In this document: piece after piece, positions 21,632-34,224 of the stretch
How positions within the stretch are numbered: the first letter of the stretch is position 1
Layout: each line of letters starts with the position of its first letter
Assembly: GCA_963920665.1 (NCBI GenBank)
Contig: OY987266.1
Span: 10,359,001 to 10,423,000 of the forward strand
Source: Straminergon stramineum
Taxonomy: Eukaryota; Streptophyta; Bryopsida; Hypnales; Calliergonaceae
DNA: 64,000 nucleotides
Direction: 5' to 3'
Notes under the pieces: model-generated
What the model saw: only the letters and a program-made list of their open reading frames with translations
Databases searched by the model: none
What the model was told of the DNA's origin: nothing
Position numbers and translations under genes: made by a program

Positions 21632-24600
21632 GTTTAGCTTCCCTCCAAATGCAATCAACTCTTAAAAAAGCACTTTATGGACATTCTACCTTAGGCCACA
21701 TTAAATTGAGTTAAGGTGAAGGCACCCATTACCAACCAGAGCCCCATCAGCAATCAATAGGGTGTCTCAAATTCAAAGAGCTTGGGACTCATTCCTATTT
21801 TTCAAAAAATGACACGTGTCCCTCATCTTACATGCCATGGCATGTCTCAGTACCAAAGTGCCATGAGCCCATGATACATGTCCTTAACCTTAAGTGAATC
21901 TAAGTGAGTAGTTTGGAAAGACTTCAAACATTGAACATGGGTCGAAAACAACTTAGGCTTTCAAAATTCACAATAATTTCAATTCAAGTGATAAAATTAC
22001 CAAAATTTTTGCAATCTCTGTCATTTCTATCATTGCACCTCTGAAAATATTTACTTTGCCTTGCACTACTCCAGATCATGTCTAGAATTGCTTATTTGAT
22101 TGGTTATGGCCTTATGGGTGCCTTCACCTTTAAAGTTGCAAGTGTGGGAATAATGATGTGCAAGCATATTCGCCATCCATTTATTTAAGTCAAGGACATT
22201 TCAAACCTGGTACAGAGTGTTACACCAGCTCCACTCAACAACTGAGTGGTTCTTCTTATCTTTAACAACTAACAACTTCAAGCACTTTTTTCTTTTGCAA
22301 AACAGGTTCAACTACACTCAAGAGGGCCTATCATAGCCAATTGGACAAATTTTCTTGGTTTGGGAGCAATTTCAATGAATGAGCTGATGGAGCCAAAAGA
22401 ATTAAACAACAAAGAAAAAAAGGGGGCACTATGATAAAGGCATCAGGAGAGTAAGTACGAGTGGACGGAGTCAGGTGAACTGACTTGGCACCAGCCATCT
22501 GGAATATTCCAGGTCACTAATTAGATTGCCCTAGTAAGTAGTAAGTAGTAACTTACTGTAACTTACCACTCACTCACTCACTCACTCAGGAAAAGGAGAC
22601 TGAGGCAAGAATTGAACGTAGTCAGTATCTTAGTCACTGTGTATTGGAGTGCGTAGTACTCGATAGTCGATACACCACCGAGAGCAAATACTACACCATT
22701 GAAGATGAATTATTTTGAAAAATATTCTATAAGGGACACGTGTGAATTATGGATGGTGGTCAAAAAAATTCAGGTTGATCTCATTTTTAGAATTGCAATA
22801 TATGAATATTTAGAATCTTCATTTCAACAAACAATATGGGAATACAAATTCGCAATCATATCCCCATTTGTATTTGTATTCATATTCTTATATTTATGTA
22901 AATATCAACTTGGGGGGCTAGTGTTTTTGAAGGGATAAGGTATGAGCACCCAATGGCGTCCTTGTACTCAATGGCGTTAGATTCTACAAAGCATAATCAT
23001 TTCAGGTTGTAAATGTAGTTAGTGAGTAGAGAGCTTATTTTTTTGACCTAATATGATAAGCTATCTACAACCCAGCTACATTTATGTTCTATAATGAATT
23101 CATGGCCTAGAAAGGAATGTCATTGGGTACAAGGATGCCATTAGGTGCTCCTCCCTTAGTCAAATTTTATCGGAGTCTAAGGGTCATGTGTTCATTTTTC
23201 CTAAATTCCATAGATCTAAATGTATGAAAATAAGCAATTGAGAATTGTTCCTATTATTAAATTTCCTATTTTCTTTATTGGAATTTGTTAACCTCTAAGT
23301 GCCCAAGCCTTTCTAAGTGTGTTTTTTCAATGAAAAAAAGAACATGGGCTTATAGTTATCCCCGATGAAGCAAATTGTTGTTTTTTCAAAATCTTACCAT
23401 ATAAATGTTGAAAGAGCTTGTTTATCAATGTGCATGTAAATTTTGGGTGTGAGATTGCATAGGAGTTGTGAGATTATAACTAGGGAAATGTGTGTATTCT
23501 TTTTTAATATGCCACCCCTTCCCACAATGTTTGAAAAATTTGCATATAAGAGTTTTTTGGGATTAAAGGTGACATGAACAACTAGAAATTGCATTAGTGC
23601 ACTATAATGCAATTTCAAAAACCTTCAATTCAAATGAAGAGCTATCAAATTTAATACACAATCCACCTTGCAATTGTTGAAATGTAATTTTTTTTATAAG
23701 TACAAATTGCAAATAACTCCAAATCAACATTTGCATGTTTTAAATTTTCAATAGTGAAAATCATGAAAACAATTTACTCTTTCCATTAGGAACATTTTCA
23801 AAGCAAATGGATACACGCAATTTTATAGATCTCAAATCAAGTGAAATTGGCAAGTTTTGCTCAAAGTTGAGAACTCAAGTAAAATTGGCAAACTTTACTC
23901 TTCCTCTAATGGAAACATATATGCCTTTGAGAACCTCTCAAAAATCAAGTATTTGATTTTTTCACCAAAAAAACTTTCAATAACTAATCTTCAATATTGC
24001 TTGTAAAAAATTTAGAATTGTCAAAGGAATTTAATTGCCCCTATACAAATGAGCTGAAATTTTGGAGTGACTAAATATGGTTGCTCAAGCAAGTAGAGGT
24101 TAAAGGTCACAAAAATATATTAGATTTCCTTCTTGTGCATTTTTTGGACATCGAATGAATAAAAACATGAATTTTCAAATTGTCTGAAGTAGATGTATCC
24201 AAAAGCAACCATAGGCTCTTATGAATAGAGGAAGCTTTACATAATCAAAACTAAGTTACAAGTCGTTTCATTGATTCAAGCAACGCAGACCTCCCCAAGG
24301 ATGACCGGGAGAGCTTGCCGTTACGTTTGTGCATTTCGTAAATTGCAAACCACTCTAAATCTTAAATCCACGTATGTGTTGGCTTCATATCACACAAGGT
24401 AGAAATGTCGTTCTGTGCGGATGTCATGGACGGGGAAGTTTGCAGTCGCTGGCGATGACAGAATCAGTTGCAATTGGGCGTTGCTCTCTTACCATGGCGG
24501 AAATGCTCCCGATTCTTCCCTTGCAGCGGTCTTTCTCACATCTAGTCCGCCTCGTTCATACGCGGCCACCCGCACTGGCGACGGTGTGGAGTGCTTGCTG

Positions 24601-25042
24601 TTGTGGACCAGACATCTGAGTGCAAATTCCGTCCCTGTTCATGCCCGATCAATGTCCTCGTTCCCTGAGGAGTGTCAATCGATTACGAGACCTCGTTTCG
24701 CTATCTCTGCAGGCCAGTGCCCCCTCTGTCCATTCCCGTGTGACTAGAAATTTCTGGGATTACCAATCAATTAGGATTTGGGTTGCTGCAATTCAAAATG
24801 ATCATCTGCATTGTGATCCGTAGGCTGATGCACAGCGCGATCAGCGGAAACCCTTGGAGTTAGTGCTTGCAGTTATCCCCATCAAATTTGTGCCGAGTAA
24901 CACCGATCGTACATGAATTCTATTGTGATTGCTGAAATTTTCTAATTTACATATCTAAGAGGATATACACTCAACACGTTCACGTAGAATCCTCACAGAA
25001 AGACCTTGTAATGGCAGACATGAAGTCAACTTGAAAGTCAAT
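21632..25042. other. Gene-free stretch
   Basis: AT-rich to about 24.2 kb, with a CACT microsatellite near 22568-22588. From 24.37 to 24.8 kb it is GC-rich, with overlapping short open frames on the plus strand that I cannot match to any family. No gene is called. Confidence 0.4.
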
Positions 25043-26532
25043 TCAAGGTTTGCGCAGCTCTGTAGTACTGAGGTGGTCGACTCTGCAGATCACGTTGAGT
25101 TGTTGAAATTCTGTACCCAAAGCCAGCTTCCGCACCTCGCACTCTGTTTGCTCTCGTCCATTAAAGCCCAAGAAAAACCTCTTGCAGACGTCAAATTCGA
25201 AGGCCGATGAACGGCCGTCATCGAAGACACGACTGTCGGGTTACATGCTGTCGACTACAATCACTTTGCCGTGTGCCGGCAAAGCCTTGAATTTTTTTCC
25301 AATATCTGGAGGCAGCTTTCACCGTCCCAGTCGTGCAATATCAACTGGAGAACAAACTCACAGAATTTAGCATGCATATGCAAAATTAATTAGTCTGTTC
25401 GCTTGTGGTGACAAATCCTGAACACGTTTTCCTTGTGGAGGAGAAAATGGGAGCAGTGTGAATTGGAGGCGGTGGGAGACTGACCTTCATGAAGATGGCG
25501 CCGCTGCTACGTACCAGTAAGAGGACTCACGGAGGTCTCCTTCAACCTGGTTCACTCCTGGCAGGATTCCAACTCGTTGCCATTGACGAATCTCTAAAGT
25601 TCTGCAGTGTGGCAATCTGGCTCTTCACGTAGGTTTAGGGTTTGTAAGTTTACAAGATGGTGGAACTTCTTACCTGGTATGTCAGGGCAGACGTCTATGA
25701 CAAGGGGCTGGTCGAAGTTGATGCTCTGTGGAGGCTGACAAAGGATCCAGATCCGTCTCCGTCATTAATTAAAACACCTCGCTCCTCGAATCCGTGGAAC
25801 TGTACAATTTCGATTGCCCCGGTCGCCATGACTATGTTAAATTGGTGTTGAATTCTGGATTTCGCTGTTCGTATTCCCACATCTTCGCTCTTTCAAACGA
25901 ACTGAGTGTATCGTCAAGGATGGGTGCAGAAGGGGGGGCGGTTATTGCATCCAAATGGAGCAAGTCTACGAGGGAACAGTTCTTCGCGTCCTTCACCAAG
26001 AATTTTTCAACCGGTTCCATCCCGAAGTGTCGCTCGTCTTCTCCATCTGCTCTTGCTCTTGTTGTGACTACTTCACTCAGTATCATCTTGCAGCCCATCA
26101 TCTGGATGCAGTCTTCCGAGATAGGGGATGTTGATGGGCTTGCTGCGGGTGGCAATCTTGGCTAGCACTTTCGCCGTCTGCCGTGCTATCTCACCAGCTG
26201 CAGCGACGGCTTGCGAGGGCTTCGAGAACGTTGAGACGCACGAGTGCTGCCACCGTGTTCGGAATTGATGTCATTAGTCATATGGACCCTGCTTCTGAAG
26301 CAGGACACTGCTGCCTCTCTCGTGATGGTCGTCTTTTCCTCCGCCTGCTATGACTGCTACTGTCCACTATTAATGAGCAGGTGACGATGACCCTCAATGG
26401 GAGGACTAGTATCTTACCGATTAGCAAACGTGCAAGAAACGTGGGGAGCAATTTGATCTCCATCACTTGCCAGGCGCTTGTAGCAACCTTGACGCGTCGG
26501 TGGCATGAGCTTGGCATGACGTTGGTCCACAT
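25043..26532 (-). pseudogene. COMT-like plant O-methyltransferase, frameshifted
   Basis: The order of motifs follows plant caffeate/flavonoid-type SAM-dependent O-methyltransferases. An N-terminal piece LNVLEAL (about 26217-26250) is followed by the substrate-side helices (FGMEPVEKFLVKDAKNCSLV... to MWEYEQRNPEFNT, about 25850-26090). A SAM loop VLINDGDGSGS (about 25750-25790), INFDQPLVIDVCPDIPG (about 25674-25725), NQVEGDL and SGAIFMK (about 25485-25560) come next. The catalytic-His motif LILHDWDGESCLQIL sits at about 25330-25368, then HGKVIVVDS, and FFLGFNGREQTE toward the stop at 25043-25045. The pieces lie in different frames, with at least three shifts and an internal stop at 25241-25243. 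Two introns still look spliceable (before GVNQVEGD and before LILHDWD). The 5' boundary is approximate. It cannot make an active enzyme. Confidence 0.8.
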
Positions 26533-26684
26533 TTTTAAAACCAGGGTCAGAAATAACTGTCATAAAGAGTGCGGAATCAATATTGAAATGAATTGTCAGT
26601 GTTGAAATAAAAGGTCCCAAAGTGTATCCTACTGAATTTCGACTAAGGTATCATAACAAGTGTCTCTATTTATTATTTGAGCTA

Positions 26685-28910
26685 GGCTGATGGTCCAGAA
26701 GAAGAAGGTGCTGACGAGTTATTCAACCTAGCCACTTGTGAGAATTCCAATGAACGGTAGAGTCCCAAAGGCTTAGTAGTTGGTAAGGAAGGCATTGGAA
26801 TATAGGTGATAGTGGAATAGTTTCCCATGATGTGTCCTATCTCTTGTAAGATTCCATTCACTTGTGCCATGGGCAGTAGAGCCTTTGAGTTGGGAAGGCC
26901 ACACAAGAGCCCCAAACGAAGGAGATTAACAATCATGAACTTTTGAACTTCAATGTCCACATCCACAATTGTTGATGTGGCTATATTGCTTTGACTCACA
27001 CCATGAGATTCTAGAGATGAAGGAAGAGAACCAAAAGTCTCAATTAGCCTAGGATCTACCACACTTATGAGTGCTCTAGCCTCATAAGCTCATCAAACGG
27101 TGTACAACAACACAAGATCCTCGGGATTCATTGTTTGCATCTCCAAAGGATGCCTTCCGCACACCACTTCCTACACCAAGATGCCAAAACTAAAGATATC
27201 TGATTCTTTGGTTGCTTTGCCGGTTAGGGTATCTCCGGAGCCATGTAGCCAAGAGTCCCTGCTGCGAAAGTGGTTTTGTTCAACTTGTGATGATCCATCA
27301 AGCGAGCAAGTCCAAAGTCTCCTAAAGTCCTAGCTAAGCTTTGAAATACACATCCAACAACACATTGCCGGACTGTCTTGATGTCTCGATGCAAAATGCA
27401 TTTCAGGCAATCCTCATGCAAGTATTTTAAATTTGCCCAATAGAAGCCTAATGTGTGCCCCTACCCCTTTTAGAATGCAATGCCGTATTTCCAACAACAA
27501 AGTGACGTTGGAAACAGCCACGCTTCTTGTGAAGCCACACATCAAGGCTTCCGTTGGGCGGGTAGTCGTAAACCAACAACAGCCGACCTCTCTCTTGACG
27601 CGAGCCCTGCAATCGCACCACATTCCAATGCCGAATTTGGCCGAGACTCGACACTTCCGCATGGAAGGCGGCCTTGGCTTGCTCTGATTCTGAGAAGTTG
27701 ATCTGTTTCACAGCAATCCAAGTCCCCCCTTCCAAAGAGCCTCGATGAACAGATCTTGATCCACTAGTTTCAAGCAGATTGTTTGCGTGAAAATTCGAAG
27801 TGGCCATCCGAAGCTCAACATACGAGAACACATGCAGGCTAGTCGCAGGATCACATATTGATCTGAATCCGTATTGGTCTCGGAAGGACCTCGCAAGCAA
27901 AGAGATTGTCTAGAGCATCACCAGAGTCGCCACCGATCCCAAGACGCCGAGCAGGATCTCCACATCTGTCCTCGTCTTGGAAAATTGGAGGAGCTTGAGG
28001 AAGGAAGGGTCGGTCTTCTCTGGAATCCTACTACTGAAGAAACTCCATGAGAAGAGCTCCTGCCCTTGGAAATGGTTGACACCAGAGTTTCCCCAATACG
28101 TGAGGTGCACCTTATCTCCGAGCTCCTTGGTCATGTTGTAATTTGGGATGCGCAACAGAGGTTGTAGGGGCTTCGTCACGTTCTGCTCGGAACCATTCGC
28201 CAGGCGTACTTCCAGGGTCTTGGAGGAGCTTGTGAAGTCCACCCAAGTTGTGAAAACTCTTCCATTGGAGAAGTACGAGCAGTGGGTGTGATTTTGGCCA
28301 TAGAGATTGTCTGAAAATGCGGGGTTTTCCACATCGTAGTCATAATTTTTCATGATCTGGATGTAATTGTTGCTGAGGACACCGCGATAGGGAGCATACT
28401 CCGCATTCATCACCAAGCCAAAACTTCTTGGACTAAAGATCCCGGATTTATTTTGGGTTGCGGTGCAACTGTCAAAATGACCCACTTGGAAAGCACTGAT
28501 TTGCTTTGGGAGCGTGTTCCACATGCGGCTAATTATTATGAAGGCTATTCCGGTCCCCGACGTGGGATTCTCACTGGCATCCCAAGGCTCCCCGTAAGTG
28601 GTGATCGAAAGAGAAGGAGAATGACATGCTGAAAGAAGCCACTCGCCCAGTAGCCACCTCCTGAAGGCGCACTCCTTGCTCATGGATCAACGCCCCGCAA
28701 CTGCCTGTCATCTGCTTCTTGGCGTGGGCGTTGAAGATGTGTGATCGATGCATGGGCGGGATTGTATTCAGCGTCTCCATAGACGATGAGGTGGTCATCT
28801 TCCGGGAAGTACGGGAACTTGATGTCGATGCCTTCACTGCCTACTGCAAGACGCAACTCCGCAAAAAAAAGGATGAGACTACATAGAATCTTGTCACAGC
28901 GAACACTCTT
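26685..28910 (-). pseudogene. L-type lectin receptor-like kinase, multiply broken
   Basis: Reading right to left, a hydrophobic start (SLILFFAELRLAVG, near 28840-28885) leads into a legume-lectin domain: FPEDDHLIVYGDAEYN, then VRLQEVATGRVASFSMSFSF, then SGTGIAFIIIS and a long beta-rich segment. A membrane helix (VEILLGVLGSVATLVML, about 27915-27965) is followed by the kinase: VAVK-type lysine in WIAVKQINF, LLLVYDYPPNGSLD, ILHRDIK, DFGLARL, LGYMAPE, ESDIFSFGIL, and a C-terminal part ending near 26685. Lesions include TAG at 27910-27912 right after the helix, TAG at 27171-27173, frameshifts near 28600 and 28720, a paired frameshift after HRDIK that destroys the catalytic-loop Asn segment, and a deletion near 27420-27480. 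Intact relatives are plasma-membrane receptors. It is intronless in layout, as is usual for this family. Confidence 0.85.
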
Positions 28911-30643
28911 GATCTGGAAGTAACTATTTGGAAACTCCTCAGAGGAATACTATCGACTCATGCAGACGAAACTCGACAACCAAGATGATGAGACTACTTA
29001 GAAGCGTGTTGATAACCGTTCATCTGTAAACCAATTGCAATCTGTACAAAGTGACTCGATCCTCTCATGGAAGCTCCTGCCTAGCTGATTCTTGTTGCCT
29101 TCTAGTGTAGATCTCGGGTAGTAGAGACCTTGCATTTTGCTGACATAGCTTGCTTCAAAATGGACATTTAACCCTGAGGATGTTTTGTGTCCTTTGGATG
29201 GTCAACAAGCTTATAGCATATTGAAGAATGGAGGATTTTTATCCAATTTTTTGTGTGCAACTTTATTGCTGCTATAGTCACATCTTTTGAGTTAAGTTCA
29301 AGATATTTTAGATTTTTTTAATTTTACATGGGGTAGTTTTAAAAAAAACGGGTACCCATTGAATCAATTCTCCACCAAAGTAGAAACTAAGTTTCTATTT
29401 TGAAAGCTAAGAAAGGGGGAAGAAATGTATTAAAATTCAAGGTATAGGATCATTGCAAGAAATACAAGCTTGTTTTCTCATCACAATTAGAGTGACTCTC
29501 TTGTCATCCACTATAACTTATGAATTTAAAACCCAATGTCAAAAATTAAAAATGGATTTCTAGGTTAACTTGATTGTCATCATATATGTATTTTTTTAAA
29601 TTAATTTTATTTAATATTTAAATGTCAATTTCATTAATATGTCACACTTTTAGGTTTAGGATTTTTATATACTAAATAACTGTTCAAATTAATGATTTTT
29701 GGTTGAAATTTTTGTGGTATATTCCTATAGTAGGTAGACATGTCACATGTGCCTACCAAAGGGCATCTAAAAAAACATTATTTTATGTCTTCTACATTTG
29801 TGCAAAGAGGCCTCCCTTGCGCATGCATTTGTAAACATTAGAAACGGTTTTGACTTCATTTTAAAAATCCAATCTCATCACTATAAAGTCTTTTCCAATG
29901 GTCAATTTTTCATTTTTTTGAAAATTTATTTTCCTATTTTCTACAAATTAAAATGTCCCAATTGTATTTTCTTCACCAAAATTCTATGTCCAAAAAGCTG
30001 GTGTCTAAACCTAAAACATAGAACATCCAAAATACTTTAGGGGTTAATAATAGTGTGGCAAGTGTACAAAATTTTCTAGAATGACATTGAAGAGAGGATT
30101 ATATTCATTTTGTAAGGACTTAGAGGCCAAAAAGTGATTGATGGATGATTACTTCCCAAGTCAATGTAGAAATCAAGAAACCAACCTATTGGTCCAAAAA
30201 TTAGGTCATTCTTGAGAACTATCTTGATCATAGAACGTCCTTCTTGGGTAAAAATGTGTATAGTCCATGCAGATGATCCCATTCACGACACAAATGAAGA
30301 TTTTGCTGAATTTTTTATGTTACACATAAGCTTGAAATTCACATACGAGTATCTTTCAGCAACATTGCTAATCCCCTGCAGTATTGCTAAGCTTTTAATC
30401 CCCAGCAGCTTACAGCCAATGAACTCCTCACCTAAAACCCTAAACCCTAACCCTAATCTCTTCTCCGTCCTTCACCGCTCCTGCTTGCACTCATTGTTAT
30501 TGTCGCAGGGTACTTGGATCCGCTCACGAGAGCGCGTCTCCTGATTTCCGCATCGTAACGAAAGCACTTCGGGGAGAAAGAATAAATTTTTCAATGTTAC
30601 AACAATAATTTTACATAATGTTCCCTGGTGATGGGTCTGTTTG
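28911..30643. other. Intergenic DNA between the lectin-kinase relic and PAL
   Basis: Mostly AT-rich. Holds a probable TIR element (29168-30047). A telomere-like run (CCCTAAACCCTAACCCTAA, about 30437-30456) sits 190 bp beyond the PAL stop codon. No coding region is supported. Confidence 0.4.
29168..30047. mobile_element. Probable member of the TTAACCCC-ended element family
   Basis: The left end TTAACCCTGAGGA (29168) and right end CTTTAGGGGTTAA (30035-30047) form an imperfect inverted repeat like that of the 20061-21011 element. The left 180 bp resemble 41653-41870 (GCATATTGAAGAATGGAGGA and neighbours), showing that the sequence is dispersed. No clear target-site duplication. Confidence 0.45.
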
Positions 30644-33600
30644 TCAGCAGTTGAAGGGGCCAGGTGCGCCAGTCCATCCATCGATGCACTGCAGAAGCGG
30701 AGCGACGTGTTTCCCGTTGCAGATCGCGTCGTACACCTTCTCAATCACTTGGCCCGGTGAAATTGTGCGGAGTCCAGAGAGGAGCTGCGTTTGGAGATCC
30801 TCTCGGACGAATTTGTACAGCGGGTACGTTCGGCAGTTCTCGATTCTGTTTGACACGGCTGAAATTCCTTTATTGTCGTAAGCTTCACGCACCATCGGAA
30901 TTTCGGATGTTACCCTTTCCTTGAGCTCCTCCTCGAACGCCGTGATTCGGTTGAAAACAGAGGTGTCGGCTTGTTTCTCGCTGTTGGGGTTTTTTAGCGC
31001 GTATTGAACGAGGGCTTGTCGCAATTTCTCCATGAGGGGATACGTCGGACTGGCTGCGTCGTCGATGTATGTGAACACTGGCTGGTGGTCGACGATGCGG
31101 AGGAGATCCTTCTCTACAAATCTGGCGGGAAGAAGGGAGCCATTCGGTCCTACGAAGAGCGTCTTCTTGGCAACTTGGCTGACGATGTTCTTCACCGTAG
31201 CTTGCATTGTCTCTTCGATGTGGCGAAGATCAATCGCTTGACAGAGCCCGACTAAGAAGGTCGAGCTCATGAGCTTGAGAATCTCAATAGCTTCTTCGGT
31301 CTTGCGAGCGGATACTAACCCGAGCGAGTTCACGTCCTGGTTGTGCTGCTCGGCGCTTTGGACGTGAGTGGTGACGGGATTGGCCAGGTAGTTAAGCTCG
31401 CTGAGGTACGACGCCATGGCGATCTCGGCTCCCTTCATCCCGTAGTCGAGGCTAGGGTTTGGTCCTCCGCTGAGGTTGGACGGCAGTCCGTTGTTGTAGA
31501 AATCGTTGACAAGCTCCGAGAATTGCGCGAACATGAGCTTGCCGATGGCGGCTATGGCGAGCCGCATGTTGTCCATTGAGACGCCAATGGGGGTGCCCTG
31601 GAAGTTGCCTCCGTGAACTGCCCTGTCGCCTGCGGCATCGATGAGGGGGTTGTCGTTGACAGAGTTGATTTCTCTCTGAATCGCGTGCGTTGCATTGCGA
31701 ATCGCCTCAACCTAAGCATCAGAAAAATACTGCGTTAATCTCTATTTCCTCCTATCTACTTTCTCAAACCTCAGCGAATTCTTGTATTGCATTGGACTTC
31801 TCGCTTCCTCGAATGGTAGACCTAACGAGCTCAAGAATTTCTTGAGTTGCAAGAAGACTCCATAGCCGTGAAGATTAGTTTAACCCCTGTATGACAATTT
31901 GGACCTAATGTTTTTGTCAGTACTTTTGCGTAGGTCATGCGGGGGTTCTTAGTTCATTTTTTTATTTGGATCAAAATACGCAACTTCTTCCACTGATTCT
32001 GTTGATATAAAATCTGACCCATCTGAATTACTTGTTGATCCAAATAAAAATGATTCATCATTGATCCATCATTTTAAAACCATGAATCCTCGATGAATGT
32101 CTGAAAGGAACTTAAGATCATACCTGAGGGCCAAGCCACTGGGGTGAAGTACGAAGGGCGTAGCGATCCTGCTTGGGCTTCTTCAAAGGATCGGTTTCGT
32201 GCAATTTGGCAGCTGCCTTCATGTAAGAGCTTCCGTCGAGCACCCACTCCATAATGGCTGCCGCCTCCATCTGACCCGGATGATGCTTCAGCTTGTGCGT
32301 TAACGGGTCGGCGAATTCGGGCTTCCCCTGCATCACCTCGCAGAACAGAGCGGCGAGGACTTCAGCCAGGACAGCCAGGATGTTGGCATCAAAGCAAGCA
32401 GTCGATGCCAGGGCAGATCCCACTGCCGTCCCGTTCACCATCGCCAGGCCCTCCTTGGGCTGCAACTCGAACGGTTTTTCTCTGCCTATCATCCTCAGCG
32501 CCTCTGCTGCTGAAATTGTCTTTCCCTCGCATGTCATTGCCTTGGAGTTCGGTCGGGCTGTCAGGAGACCTGTGATGGAGCAGAACTAGAACGAGTGAAC
32601 GCCTGTTTTCTACAATCTTTCACTCATGATTGTTGCGTCCTCATTGAGATTGTGCTTGGTGCCTCAAACATGGAGTCCAATTTGTGGAAAAGTACCATCT
32701 TTTGTCACACTCGTGGCTCAAGATGTACTAATTTCTACAATCAAGCTTCTAGACGTCAGTTGCCTATTACATTGCACAAAAACATGAACGAGAGGGCTAG
32801 TATATTAAGCTGGGGACCTTCTGGAGAAGCTTAATCAATTACCTGCAATGTAGGAAAGAGGAACGAGGTCCCCGGAAGCTGTGATGGTTCCCCTCAGTGG
32901 GAGCTGTGGGGTCAACTGGGCGTTGAGAAGCTTTTCCATGGCTTCGAGGATTTCCCATCGGATGCCGGAGAAACCTTGCAGGAGGGTGTTGGTTCGGACA
33001 AGCATAGCCGCTCGAGTTGTGCTTACTGGGAGAGTGTTGCCAGCGTTCACCACTCCTGCGTTCAGGAACCTGCTAAGCCGATAAAATGAGTTTGAGTAAT
33101 TCTAGTCCTCAATGTATTACAACACAAGTAATTCAGACGTACGGTACAAATCTACGAGAACGTCATGGGTTTTGCCTCCTTGATTATGACCATTTGAAAT
33201 AGGGATGAAATTGCAATATAATGGCACGGATTGGATACCAACCATCAAGATTTGCTTGGGGGCAGATAGAGAAACAAACATCGAAATCGTGCAGGCGATA
33301 TCGAGAACTCTAACAATGGCAAACTTGATTACTAAGATATTACGTCCGGTATGCCTCTTGTTAGAGCTGGGTTGCACCTCTCGGTACTGACCTGATGAGT
33401 TCCCTTTGCAGCTCCACTCCTTGCTGGGTTCGGCGATGCGAGGTGGCGCCAAAACCGGTAGTGACACCATAAATGTCACTACCCTTCATGATTTTATTCA
33501 GCACCCAGTTGGAGCTCTCGTCCACTCGGGCCTTTGCAACTGCAGCATCCAACTCGACCAAAACCTCAGGTCGGCGAGCAATCGCGGCGACGTGTGCAAC

Positions 33601-33831
33601 AGTCAAGCTCTGGCCTTCCAGGCGAACTTCGGTGGCCTCATAAAAAGTTTTGATGAAGCTCTTCACCTCCTCCAGATGACTACCTTCCAAGGCTTTTGCA
33701 GCTCGACCCCAGTTCAGGTGGTCATCTGATGTCTTCACCGCCGCAGGTGCGGCAGATACACAAAATGCATCCAGCTGCTTTGTCTTATGAAATCCGTTGC
33801 CAGTGTATTCGTGACCGTTGTGCACTTCCAT
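30644..33831 (-). CDS. PAL: Phenylalanine ammonia-lyase
   Basis: It deaminates L-phenylalanine to trans-cinnamate, the entry to phenylpropanoid metabolism, as a cytosolic homotetramer. Coding exons are 33831-33392, 33069-32843, 32569-32124 and 31711-30644 (440+227+446+1068 nt = 727 codons, 726 residues), all with GT-AG junctions in phase. The MIO-forming Ala-Ser-Gly lies at residues 211-213 in [17 protein letters not shown]. The catalytic Tyr is residue 121 in [17 protein letters not shown], and IRFLNAG has the Phe-Leu pair of PAL rather than the His of tyrosine lyases. [33 protein letters not shown] and a C-terminal GAPGPFNC complete the family pattern. The start at 33831 is chosen because a good acceptor (ctcctgttctgcag) at 33874 puts the in-frame upstream Met inside an intron. 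The first coding intron splits the Arg codon before FLNAG, the position known from flowering-plant PAL genes; the other two are additional. It appears intact. Confidence 0.95.
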
Positions 33832-33873
33832 GATGCCCGCCCTGTTTTCTGTCCACCTGGTTTGAATGATCCT

Positions 33874-34097
33874 CTGCAGAACAGGAGAGATAGACACCTG
33901 GTCACCTCCAATCGGCAATGCGGAAATTCAAGCTAGATCCAAAGCGCTGCTCCGGTTTGGTGTGACAAGGAGCTCCAAAGCTTCGACTGAGTGTCTACTG
34001 AAGCACTAAAGAAAATGGCTTAAAAACTAGCTAGGTGTAAACCAGTGGAAGAGCTAGAGCTGCTTTTCCTCTGGACGACCCCTGTAGACACACTTAC
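33874..34097 (-). other. Predicted 5'UTR intron of PAL
   Basis: A strong donor (CTGATTAT|gtaagtgtg at 34097) and an acceptor with a pyrimidine tract (ctctcctgttctgcag ending at 33874) bracket 224 bp ahead of the start codon. This explains the open frame upstream of the chosen Met. Confidence 0.6.
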
Positions 34098-34212
34098 ATA
34101 ATCAGAGTGTTCCCGCAACCGAAAACGACGACAACGACGACCTCGCTGTACGTCAAAAAGAATTCACTGGGCTGCCCAGGCGTCTATGACTTGACCTGAC
34201 TTGACCTGACTG

Positions 34213-34224
34213 CCGATATAATAA
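34213..34224 (-). promoter_or_regulatory. TATA-like element upstream of PAL
   Basis: The minus strand reads TTATTATATCGG about 120 bp before the proposed 5'UTR donor, a reasonable core-promoter distance. A repeat of ACTTGACCTG lies just downstream (34189-34210). No mapped start supports it. Confidence 0.3.

Noticed and set aside
24374..24823. GC-rich cluster of three overlapping plus-strand open frames
   Set aside because: Composition looks gene-like, but none of the translations resembles a known family and no frame dominates.
30212..30544. 110-codon plus-strand frame containing the telomere-like run
   Set aside because: Low-complexity and telomeric sequence keeps the frame open; no domain is visible.
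33832..33918. Upstream in-frame Met of PAL (MPIGGDQVSIS...) as the start
   Set aside because: A strong intron acceptor lies between it and the second Met, and a good donor exists at 34097, so this part is most likely intron.
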